A DNA stretch of 64,000 nucleotides from Bacteroidales bacterium (GTDB taxonomy: Bacteria; Bacteroidota; Bacteroidia; Bacteroidales; JAGOPY01), in NCBI GenBank assembly GCA_017991835.1, contig JAGOPY010000004.1:62001-126000 (forward strand). Direction: 5' to 3'. Positions 15,772-23,487 of the stretch are shown here, one piece after another. The number at the start of each line of letters is the position of its first letter. The stretch's first letter is position 1. The notes beneath the pieces are model-generated. The model was not told the origin of the DNA, did no database searches, and was given only the letters and a program-made list of their open reading frames with translations. Position numbers and translations under genes: made by a program.

Positions 15772-16992
15772 TTAAGCTAGCATTCGTCTCACCTGCCTGG
15801 TCGCTTCGATGAACCGGTCGATCTCTTCGATGGTGTTGTAAAGGCCCAGGGAGGCGCGGATCATGCCGGGAACCTGGAATCGGTCGATCAGCGGCTGGGC
15901 GCAGTGATGCCCGGTGCGGACGGCAATGCCGAGTTTGTCGTAGATCGTGCCGGCGTCGTAGGGATGTATTTTGCCGATATTGTAAGAAATGACTGCCGTT
16001 TTATTTTCAGCATTGCCGAAGATCTTCACCGCATCCATTTTAAGCAGCTCCAGTGTCGTGTAATCGAGCAATTCCCTTTCGTAAGCGTGGATTTTCTTGA
16101 GGTCGAGGTCGAGGATGTATTTAAGAGCGGCCTCGAATCCCAGGACGCCGGAAACGTTGGGCGTGCCGGCCTCGAATTTGTACGGAAGCTTGTTGTACGT
16201 CGTTTTCTGAAATGTCACCTGGTCGACCATCTCACCGCCACCCTGGTACGGAGGCATCTCCTCCAGGTATTTTTCTTTTCCGTAAAGCACCCCGACGCCC
16301 ATCGGGCCGTAGAGTTTGTGTGCCGAGAAAGCGTAAAAGTCGCAGTTCAGCTCCCTGACATCGACTTCGAGGTGCGGCACAGCCTGCGCGCCGTCGAGAA
16401 GGACCGGGATGCCCTGCTCGTGAGCCAGCGTAATTACCCGGTGGACCGGGTTAATGGTGCCCAGGACGTTGGAAACGTGGGCCAGGGCGACCAGTTTCGT
16501 CCGGTGGGTGATCATCGATTTCAGGTGCTGCACTTCCAGTTCGCCCTGCTCATCGACCGGGATAACTTTCAATACCGCCCCTTTTTGCTCGGCCAGCATC
16601 TGCCAGGGTACCAGGTTGGAATGATGCTCCATCTCCGAAAGGATGATCTCATCGCCCTGGTGAATATTTTTTCTGCCGAAAGTCTGGGCCACAAGGTTGA
16701 TCGCCTCTGTCGCCCCTTTGGTAAAGATCACTTCATGCGGATGTTCGGCGTTGATGAAATCTTTTACCGTATTTCGGGCATTTTCATAGGCCCCGGTAGC
16801 CATTGTGCTCAGGTAATGTACTCCCCGGTGGATATTGCAGTTCTCTTTCTTGTAATAGGCCACTATCCGGTCGACGACCTGGCGGGGTTTGTGGGTAGTT
16901 GCCGCATTATCGAAATAAACCAGCTGTTTATCGTGAACCGTCACATCGAGGATGGGAAAATCGTGCCGTATATGCAGAATGTCGAAACTCAC
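15772..16992 (-). CDS. sufS: SufS cysteine desulfurase
   Basis: A 406-aa PLP enzyme of the class V aminotransferase fold that takes sulfur from cysteine for Fe-S cluster assembly. The PLP lysine is in AFSAHKLYGPMGVG and the catalytic Cys in VRTGHHCAQPLID, in the short ordered loop typical of group II (SufS) enzymes. N-terminal YFDNAATTHKP is also characteristic. It lies between sufD and the sufE/sufT genes. Confidence 0.97.
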   Translation of the reverse strand: MSFDILHIRHDFPILDVTVHDKQLVYFDNAATTHKPRQVVDRIVAYYKKENCNIHRGVHYLSTMATGAYENARNTVKDFINAEHPHEVIFTKGATEAINLVAQTFGRKNIHQGDEIILSEMEHHSNLVPWQMLAEQKGAVLKVIPVDEQGELEVQHLKSMITHRTKLVALAHVSNVLGTINPVHRVITLAHEQGIPVLLDGAQAVPHLEVDVRELNCDFYAFSAHKLYGPMGVGVLYGKEKYLEEMPPYQGGGEMVDQVTFQKTTYNKLPYKFEAGTPNVSGVLGFEAALKYILDLDLKKIHAYERELLDYTTLELLKMDAVKIFGNAENKTAVISYNIGKIHPYDAGTIYDKLGIAVRTGHHCAQPLIDRFQVPGMIRASLGLYNTIEEIDRFIEATRQVRRMLA

Positions 16993-17077
16993 CTTTGTTT
17001 TATTTTGGCGGCAAAATTAGTTGAATTGAAGTAAAATTGTTCCGAAAACCGTGGGCTGTTGATAAGTAAAAGGATTA

Positions 17078-18490
17078 TCAGATTTTGCTCATATCGATAT
17101 CGAAATGGATCTCCTTATCCTGGTTGGCACAATGCAGGACACAGGTCTGGCATATGTGGAGCTCACCACGCAGCCGCTGGCGGATCATTTCATCGATGCG
17201 GTCCTTCAACGCCTGCAGCGTCATGCCTGAGATCACATCGGCCGCAAACGCGTACATCAGCAACAAGCGGGCACTGGCCATGCAAATGCCGCGCGAACGA
17301 AGGTAGAACATCGCTTCGGTGTCGAGCTGCCCAACGGTGGCTCCATGGCTGCATTTGACATCGTCGGCATAGATCTCGAGGAATGGACGCGTATTTACCG
17401 TCGCTTTATCCGTAAGCAGGATGTTCCGGTTCTGCTGGTAGGCATTGGTTCGCTGGGCGTCTTTCCGGACCAGTACATGCCCGTTGAACACGGCCGAGGC
17501 CTCATCATCCAGGATGCCTTTGAAAAGCTCGTTGCTGGTGCAATCAGCAACTGCGTGCTCGACAAACACCCGGTTATCCACGTGCTGCTTCCGGTCGACC
17601 AGGTAAAGGCCGTTGATATGCGCATCGGCGCCGCTGCCGTTGAGCTTCACATTCGTATAGTTCCGGATCAATCCGCCGTTCAAAGTAATGGCATAAGTGT
17701 CGAGCCGGCTTGCCGCTTCCTGGTGAAACCAGGTCGAGTTAAGCAAGGTCGAGCTATTATTCAGATTTTGCAGCTTATAATGCTCAAAATGAGCTCCTTC
17801 ATCCAGGAAGACCTCCGTGACAGAATTATTGAAGCTGGCCTGGTGGTTGGTTGAGTCATCGCACATGACCAGCGTCATCCGGCTGTTTTTGCCCAGAATG
17901 ACCAGGTTGCGGTTTTGAATGAGAAGATTTTCATTGTGATTGATGATGCTGATCATCTGGACCGGCTTCTCCAGGATGATGTTGTCGGGGACATAGACGA
18001 ACAGCCCGTCTTGTGTGAAAGCGGTATTCATGGCCAGGAAAATATCCTTGCCGGCGTCGGCGTAACGGCCGTAATGCTTCTCTGCCAAATCCGGGTAAAG
18101 CCTGAATGCTTCGCTGATACTGCATATGATCACCCCGGCCGGAAGGTCGGGCAGTGAGCTTCCCGCTTTTATATGCCATCCGTTAAGGAAAGAGACCTGG
18201 TCGGTTTTGAAATTATGGATCTCGCAGGTGAACATGAAATTCAGGTCCTGTCCCGTTTCGGCACGGTTCAGATACTTAATGTAGTCATTCTTAAGGACTT
18301 CAGAAAGGTCGGTGTTTTTCCAGAGTTCATTTTTCCGGTCGGGAAGGTTCAGATTTTGAAAATGAACGAAACCCTTTGAGCGGATAGTTGATGAATAGGC
18401 TGAATCATTCCGGGCAATATATTCTTCATTTCCTTCATACAGGCTGAGAAGGTTTTCCTTGAACGATCCGTTATGCAGTGTTGTTTTCAT
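17078..18490 (-). CDS. sufD: SufD, Fe-S scaffold subunit
   Basis: A 470-aa SufBD-family protein with the right-handed beta-helix core and the C-terminal signature KCSHGATVGQLD..MFYLRSRGI. With SufB and SufC it forms the SufBC2D scaffold on which Fe-S clusters are built. It sits about 65 nt downstream of sufC. Confidence 0.96.
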   Translation of the reverse strand: MKTTLHNGSFKENLLSLYEGNEEYIARNDSAYSSTIRSKGFVHFQNLNLPDRKNELWKNTDLSEVLKNDYIKYLNRAETGQDLNFMFTCEIHNFKTDQVSFLNGWHIKAGSSLPDLPAGVIICSISEAFRLYPDLAEKHYGRYADAGKDIFLAMNTAFTQDGLFVYVPDNIILEKPVQMISIINHNENLLIQNRNLVILGKNSRMTLVMCDDSTNHQASFNNSVTEVFLDEGAHFEHYKLQNLNNSSTLLNSTWFHQEAASRLDTYAITLNGGLIRNYTNVKLNGSGADAHINGLYLVDRKQHVDNRVFVEHAVADCTSNELFKGILDDEASAVFNGHVLVRKDAQRTNAYQQNRNILLTDKATVNTRPFLEIYADDVKCSHGATVGQLDTEAMFYLRSRGICMASARLLLMYAFAADVISGMTLQALKDRIDEMIRQRLRGELHICQTCVLHCANQDKEIHFDIDMSKI

Positions 18491-18556
18491 TATATTTTAT
18501 GGACCCCTCTCCAACCCCTCCCCTGATATCAGGGGAGGGGCAGGGGGTGGGGTTAT

Positions 18557-19312
18557 TCAGACATTTAATTCTTTTTTAATCCAGTCATAACCCTTCTCTT
18601 CCAGCTCGAGCGCCAGCTCTTTCCCGCCTGAACGGACGATCTTGCCGTTGTAGATCACGTGTACAAAATCGGGGACGATGTAGGTCAGCAGCCGCTGGTA
18701 ATGGGTGATGACGATCGTTGCATTGTCGGGCCGCCGGAGCATGTTAACGCCATTGGCCACGATCTTCAGCGCATCGATATCGAGTCCCGAATCGGTTTCA
18801 TCGAGCACCGCCAACATTGGTTCCAGCATTGCCATCTGGAAGATCTCGTTCTTTTTCTTCTCACCGCCTGAGAAACCTTCGTTGACCGAGCGGTTGGTCA
18901 GCTTCGACTGGATCTCGACCAGTTGTTTCTTCTCTTCCATCATTTTCAGGAATTCCCCGGCCGGCATCGGAGGAAGCCCGCGGTATTCGCGCACTTCGTT
19001 GATGGCTGTCCGCATGAAGTTGGTCAGGCTGACGCCCGGGATCTCCACCGGGTACTGGAAACCGAGAAAGATACCCAGCCTGGCCCGTTCTTCAGGCGGC
19101 ATTTCGTTGATGACCAGCCCGTTAAAGATGACCTCCCCGGCGGTGATCTCGTATCCTTCTTTGCCGGCAATAGCTAAAGCCAGCGTGCTTTTTCCCGTTC
19201 CGTTCGGCCCCATGATGGCATGTACCTCCCCGGCCTTGACCTCCAGGTTCAACCCGTGAATGATCTCTTTTCCCTTTATCGAAACGTGCAGTTCTTTTAG
19301 TTGTAGTAACAT
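18557..19312 (-). CDS. sufC: SufC, ABC-type ATPase of the Fe-S scaffold
   Basis: A 251-aa ATPase: Walker A MGPNGTGKST, the SufC-type signature GFSGGEKKKNEI and Walker B LAVLDETDSGLDIDALK. It drives the SufBC2D complex. I chose the ATG at 19312 (MLLQLKELHVSIKGKEI); the frame extends upstream only through repeat DNA (a TTCAAAG array and a CCCTCCCCC inverted repeat at 19319-19394). Confidence 0.97.
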   Translation of the reverse strand: MLLQLKELHVSIKGKEIIHGLNLEVKAGEVHAIMGPNGTGKSTLALAIAGKEGYEITAGEVIFNGLVINEMPPEERARLGIFLGFQYPVEIPGVSLTNFMRTAINEVREYRGLPPMPAGEFLKMMEEKKQLVEIQSKLTNRSVNEGFSGGEKKKNEIFQMAMLEPMLAVLDETDSGLDIDALKIVANGVNMLRRPDNATIVITHYQRLLTYIVPDFVHVIYNGKIVRSGGKELALELEEKGYDWIKKELNV

Positions 19313-19318
19313 TATATT

Positions 19319-19392
19319 TAGTTCAAAGTTCAAAGTTAGCTCCCACCCCGTCCCTCCCCCAATTGGGGGAGGGAGTAAGGGAGGGGGCTGCT
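19319..19392. repeat. TTCAAAG heptads and a G/C-rich inverted repeat between sufB and sufC
   Basis: Two AGTTCAA units (19320-19337) followed by CCCTCCCCCAATTGGGGGAG with more GGGAGGG downstream, which can fold into a stable hairpin. A similar CCCCTCCCC motif lies at 18504-18556 between sufC and sufD. Confidence 0.65.
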
Positions 19393-19394
19393 TC

Positions 19395-20837
19395 TTATCC
19401 CACGCTCCCTTCAAGCGATATGCTCAGCAGTTTCTGCGCTTCCACCGCGAATTCCATCGGCAGATGGTTCAGCACCTCTTTTGCATAGCCGTTCACGATC
19501 AGGCTGATAGCCTTTTCCATGTCGATCCCCCGCTGCTGGCAGTAGAAAAGCTGGTCTTCCGATATTTTCGACGTAGTCGCCTCATGTTCCACGATGGCAG
19601 TGCGGTTATCCACATCGATGTAGGGAAACGTGTGCGCCCCGCATTTGTCGCCCAGCAGGAGCGAATCGCACTGTGAGAAGTTCCTGGCATTTTCCGCCCT
19701 CGCCGTTATCCTCACCTGGCCGCGGTAGCTGTTGTTGCTGAACCCGGCCGAGATCCCCTTGGAAATGATCGTGCTTTTGGTGTTCTTCCCGATATGGATC
19801 ATCTTCGTCCCCGTATCGGCCTGCTGCCGGTTGTTGGTAACGGCTACCGAGTAAAATTCGCCGATGCTGTTCTCGCCCATCAGGATGCAGCTCGGGTATT
19901 TCCAGGTGATCGCCGAGCCGGTCTCCACCTGGGTCCAGGAGATCTTCGAGTTGGCGCCTTTGCAAAGACCGCGTTTGGTCACAAAGTTGTAAATGCCTCC
20001 TTTCCCTTCCTTGTCGCCCGGGTACCAGTTCTGGACCGTCGAATATTTCACCTCTGCATTGTCCATCGCCATGATCTCCACCACGGCGGCGTGAAGCTGG
20101 TTTTCATCCCGCATGGGCGCCGTGCAGCCTTCCATATAGCTGACATAACCGCCTTCTTCGGCGACGATCAGCGTCCGTTCGAACTGGCCGGTATTGGCGG
20201 CGTTGATGCGGAAGTAGGTCGACAGTTCGATCGGGCTGCGGACACCTTTAGGGATGTAGCAGAATGAGCCGTCGCTGAAAACGGCCGAGTTCAAAGCCGC
20301 AAAGTAATTGTCGGTGTAGGGCACTACCGAGCCCATGTATTTTTTGACCAGGTCGGGGTGGTTCTTCACCGCTTCGCTGAACGAGCAGAAGATGATCCCG
20401 TGCTTTGCCAGCGTCTCCTGGAAGGTCGTCTTCACCGACACGCTGTCGATGACCGCATCCACCGCCACGCCCGTCAGTCTTTTCTGCTCTTCCAGGGCAA
20501 TCCCCAGTTTGTCGAAGGTGGCCAGCAGCTCCGGATCGACCTCATCGAGGCTGGTGAACTGCTTCTTTTTCGGCGCGGCGTAGTAAATGATATCCTGGTA
20601 ATTGATCGGCGGGTAGGAGATATGCGCCCACTCCGGCTCCTTCATCGTCAGCCAGTGGCGGTAGGCTTTCAGGCGGTATTCGAGCATCCACTCCGGCTCG
20701 TCCTTGCGCGAAGAGATATATCGTATTGTGTTCTCGTCCAGTCCGACCGGCGCCGTCTCCGTATCGATATCCGATACGAAGCCGTACTTGTATTCGCTTT
20801 TGGTCAGATTGTCGAGTATTTCATTCGTATCCGGCAT
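19395..20837 (-). CDS. sufB: SufB, Fe-S scaffold subunit
   Basis: A 480-aa SufB, first gene of the suf operon. The family core is clear: the [17 protein letters not shown] segment, [19 protein letters not shown], and the C-terminal [12 protein letters not shown] and [15 protein letters not shown]. SufB carries the nascent cluster and receives sulfur from SufE/SufS. A -7 element lies 33 nt upstream. Confidence 0.97.
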   Translation of the reverse strand: MPDTNEILDNLTKSEYKYGFVSDIDTETAPVGLDENTIRYISSRKDEPEWMLEYRLKAYRHWLTMKEPEWAHISYPPINYQDIIYYAAPKKKQFTSLDEVDPELLATFDKLGIALEEQKRLTGVAVDAVIDSVSVKTTFQETLAKHGIIFCSFSEAVKNHPDLVKKYMGSVVPYTDNYFAALNSAVFSDGSFCYIPKGVRSPIELSTYFRINAANTGQFERTLIVAEEGGYVSYMEGCTAPMRDENQLHAAVVEIMAMDNAEVKYSTVQNWYPGDKEGKGGIYNFVTKRGLCKGANSKISWTQVETGSAITWKYPSCILMGENSIGEFYSVAVTNNRQQADTGTKMIHIGKNTKSTIISKGISAGFSNNSYRGQVRITARAENARNFSQCDSLLLGDKCGAHTFPYIDVDNRTAIVEHEATTSKISEDQLFYCQQRGIDMEKAISLIVNGYAKEVLNHLPMEFAVEAQKLLSISLEGSVG

Positions 20838-20869
20838 CGCCTTCAGTGATTTAATCTAAATTGAGATTG

Positions 20870-20877
20870 CAAAAGTA
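20870..20877 (-). promoter_or_regulatory. -7 element of the suf operon
   Basis: TACTTTTG on the minus strand fits TAnnTTTG, 33 nt upstream of the sufB start. No -33 TTG and no IscR-like operator is obvious. Confidence 0.5.
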
Positions 20878-21069
20878 ACCATTCTCATCGGATTGGACTG
20901 TAACATATGAAACAAAGAAGGGGGAGAATTGTTCCAGGGTTCCGGGTTCCTGATAAATTCCAAATACCAAACACCAAATTCCAAACAAATCCAAAATTAA
21001 AAATACAGGATCCGAAATAGATTCCGAAGGGATTGAACGTGAGTGAGGGTGTCTCAAAAGTCTTTTTTT

Positions 21070-21176
21070 AACCACCAAGGCGCACAAAGTACATCACCAA
21101 AGCGCACAAAGTACCAGATTATCAAATAATAAACTTTGTGTTCCTTCGTGAAATCCTTGGTGTTCCTTTGTGGTTT
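21070..21176. repeat. Large CACAAAG inverted repeat, copy 1
   Basis: The left half reads AACCACCAAGG then GCACAAAGTA motifs; the right half returns CTTTGTGTTCC and CCTTTGTGGTTT. Such about 107-nt hairpins recur at 32585, 45701 and (as a CACGAAG variant) 51691. Confidence 0.75.
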
Positions 21177-21334
21177 ATTGCTTATGATTTAGCCTCATAA
21201 AGGGATTCAATTCTTGAAAAAGTGCCGCTGGTACGACAGAAAACAGGAATGAATGCGTATTAGATTTAATGATTTTTTTTGAATCTCGCATAGAAATATC
21301 TTATTTTTAGCACGTTAATCAATCCTATTTCGCC

Positions 21335-22672
21335 ATGTCAAAGAAATTAATCCTTTTTGCATTATTTGCAATGATAACCGTGGAATTATTGTCTCAGCGT
21401 CATACGTTAGAGCTGACCTTCACGGCTATCGATAGCGCAGCCTATGTCCGGCTCGACAGCATCAAGGTCATGAACCGTACCCAGGGAGAGGAAACCATGA
21501 TCTACTGGCCTGACACCACGCTATCCCTTGAAATCAACCCGGGAGATTTGCTGCTCTATGTCGGCTTTGCCACGTTCTCTACAGTGAGCATTCCGGAAGC
21601 GAATGATGATATTTCGTCATTTGCTGTTTATCATAACTTTCCAAATCCTATGGGAGACCAGAGTGAAATCTCGATCTACACCCCTTATGCAGGCAAGGTG
21701 AATTTGATGATAACAGACCTGCAGGGCAAGGTTGTTCTCCGGGCTGACCGGCAGCTTGATGAAGGACATCATTCCTTCAGGTTCATTCCGGGAGGGAGCA
21801 ACTTTTACTTCCTCACAACCTCCTGGAATGGAATAAGCCGCAGCGTTAAAATGATTTCAGCGGGGCAGAATGATGGTAAAACCTGCAGTTTGGATTATAT
21901 CAGGGGTGATAAAGTTGGACCTGAGTTGAAAGCATCCAGGCAATCTAATGATTTCATTGTCCGTCAATCCGGTATCCTGGATTCCCCTGTAGAAAGCACC
22001 ACCTACAATTTTCAATTCGCCACCAACATTCCCTGCCCGGAAACACCCACGGTGGAATATAAAGGTCAGGTATACAACACCATTCAGGTTTTCAGCCAAT
22101 GCTGGCTTAAGGAGAACCTGAATGTAGGAACGATGATCCTGGGTTCAGAATGGATGGATGACAATGGTATTTTGGAAAAGTACTGTTATAACAACGAACC
22201 AGACAGTTGCGCCAAATACGGCGGCCTATACTATTGGAGCGAGATGATGCAGTACACCACCCAGCAGGGCGCTCAGGGCATTTGTCCGCCGGGCTGGCAC
22301 CTGCCTACAGATGAGGAATGGAAGGTGCTGGAAGGAGCAGTAGATAGCCAATATAAGGTCGGTGATCCGGAATGGGATAATTCAGACGTTCGAGGTAATG
22401 ATGCGGGGACGAATCTGAAGACCACCAGCGGCTGGTTTTTAAATGACAATGGCATCGACCTGTTCGGCTTTTCAGGTTTGCCCGGTGGCATCCGCGAGTA
22501 CAAGGGTAGCTTTGCCTATGATGGCGCCTACGGCTTCTGGTGGACATCGACGGAAAGCAGCTACGTCGACAACGCATTGACCCGTTGCCTCGGTTACATC
22601 TACACGGGAGTAAGTTACTATCACCGTCACAAGAGAAACGGTTTTAGCGTTCGCTGTTTGAGGGATTATTAA
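21335..22672 (+). CDS. Exported protein with an internal T9SS-like domain and a C-terminal FISUMP domain
   Basis: A 445-aa secreted protein. A signal peptide (about 20 residues) is followed near residues 95-180 by a segment like a T9SS type A sorting domain (YHNFPNPMGDQSEISIYTPYAGKVNLMITD), unusually placed inside the protein. The C-terminal half is a FISUMP domain (Fibrobacter succinogenes major paralogous domain): YNTIQVFSQCWLKENL, GICPPGWHLPTDEEW and WWTSTESS. FISUMP proteins are surface-associated; their activity is unknown. It is a single-gene unit. Confidence 0.85.
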   Translation: MSKKLILFALFAMITVELLSQRHTLELTFTAIDSAAYVRLDSIKVMNRTQGEETMIYWPDTTLSLEINPGDLLLYVGFATFSTVSIPEANDDISSFAVYHNFPNPMGDQSEISIYTPYAGKVNLMITDLQGKVVLRADRQLDEGHHSFRFIPGGSNFYFLTTSWNGISRSVKMISAGQNDGKTCSLDYIRGDKVGPELKASRQSNDFIVRQSGILDSPVESTTYNFQFATNIPCPETPTVEYKGQVYNTIQVFSQCWLKENLNVGTMILGSEWMDDNGILEKYCYNNEPDSCAKYGGLYYWSEMMQYTTQQGAQGICPPGWHLPTDEEWKVLEGAVDSQYKVGDPEWDNSDVRGNDAGTNLKTTSGWFLNDNGIDLFGFSGLPGGIREYKGSFAYDGAYGFWWTSTESSYVDNALTRCLGYIYTGVSYYHRHKRNGFSVRCLRDY

Positions 22673-23044
22673 CACTTTGACATTTTGTCTATTTGACTAT
22701 TTGAGACAGGCTCCTCACACGACGAAGGAGGGATCGATTTATTTTGATTAGATGTCTTTATAAGATGCTTTACCTGTTTTTAAGGCCATTTATAACTGAT
22801 ACCGAACTTCAGTTTTCCTTTCGCCCTCGTGCATAGCGAATTGAAAATATGAAAAAATCCGCGTACCATTGATAGAACGCGGATGAAACGGATTTAACGG
22901 ATTTACACGGATTATTATCCTTTTACTCTTGGTTCTTCTGCCACCTTTGTCAAATATCGGGCGTTTATCAATGATTTTAAACGAAGTATATTATTCCAGA
23001 AGTTAACATTGAGAAGAATCTGACTATCTTTGAAAAAAATTGAA
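22673..23044. other. Intergenic region with a dispersed repeat
   Basis: No gene seen between the FISUMP protein and the antitoxin. It contains a copy (22819-22915) of a dispersed element that begins TTTCGCCCTCGTGCATAG and continues into CGGATT repeats; a second copy is at 26318-26395. Confidence 0.6.
22819..22915 (+). repeat. TTTCGCCCTCGTGCATAG...CGGATT element, copy 1
   Basis: Shares its first about 30 nt and an AAATCCGCGT motif with the copy at 26318-26395; the tails are CGGATT-type tandem repeats in opposite orientations. Confidence 0.7.
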
Positions 23045-23275
23045 ATGAAAGCCGATGATTCCTACACGCTAAACCTGAGTCCTGAACAGGTTCTTGCCAT
23101 CTTCAGGCAATTGAGTTATGATGATAAAATTATAATCATCAAAGAGCTTAGGTCGAGTACTTTCCGGCAACGATTTGACAATTTGTTATCAAGTCTCAAA
23201 ACCGATGGTCTTACAGAGGAGGAAATTATAAGTGAAGTTGAAGAAGTAAGGAAATCGCGTTATGGAAAAAAGTAG
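23045..23275 (+). CDS. Putative antitoxin of a PIN-type toxin-antitoxin pair
   Basis: A 76-aa protein with a short N-terminal segment (LNLSPEQVLAIFRQLSYDDKIIIIKEL) and an acidic, helical C-terminus (TEEEIISEVEEVRKSRYGKK). Proteins of this form lie in front of PIN-domain toxins in Bacteroidota and neutralise them. The ATG at 23045 is preferred to the TTG at 23030. It overlaps the toxin gene by 14 nt. Confidence 0.72.
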   Translation: MKADDSYTLNLSPEQVLAIFRQLSYDDKIIIIKELRSSTFRQRFDNLLSSLKTDGLTEEEIISEVEEVRKSRYGKK

Positions 23276-23480
23276 TTATCGGGTCATTATCGACTCAAAT
23301 ATCTGGATTTCTTTTCTTATTGGAAAAAGTCTTAGCGGTTTGGTCGACAATCTGAGTTCAGGAAAAATCAGAGTCATTTTAAGCCCGTTTCAAATAGATG
23401 AATTGATCCTCGTGCTCACCCGGCCAAAATTCCACAAGTATTTTAAAAGTTCAGATATTATTGAATTCTTACAGCATTAA
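23262..23480 (+). pseudogene. Truncated PIN-domain toxin
   Basis: Only 72 aa: the N-terminal half of a PIN nuclease (COG1569-like), with VIIDSNIWISFLIGK containing the first catalytic Asp and the conserved ILSPFQIDELILVLTRPKF. Family members are about 135-140 aa, so the second half with the remaining acidic residues is missing. The stop comes 7 nt before the end of the convergent C10 peptidase gene, so a rearrangement probably removed the rest. It is presumably inactive. Confidence 0.75.
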
Positions 23481-23487
23481 TCCACTT

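Larger units (their letters stand above)
20838..21334. other. Intergenic region between sufB and the FISUMP gene
   Basis: No gene seen. It contains the suf promoter (20870), a short GTTCCAGG/GTTCCGGG repeat (20929-20955), and a 107-nt imperfect inverted repeat with CAAAG/CTTTG arms (21070-21176). An AT-rich stretch with ATATCTTATTTTTAG at about 21296-21310 may be the promoter of the gene at 21335. Confidence 0.6.

Noticed and set aside
18504-18556. CCCCTCCCC palindrome between sufC and sufD as a terminator
   Set aside because: It lies inside an operon whose genes must be made together, and similar G/C-rich words occur as dispersed repeats; no U-tract follows.
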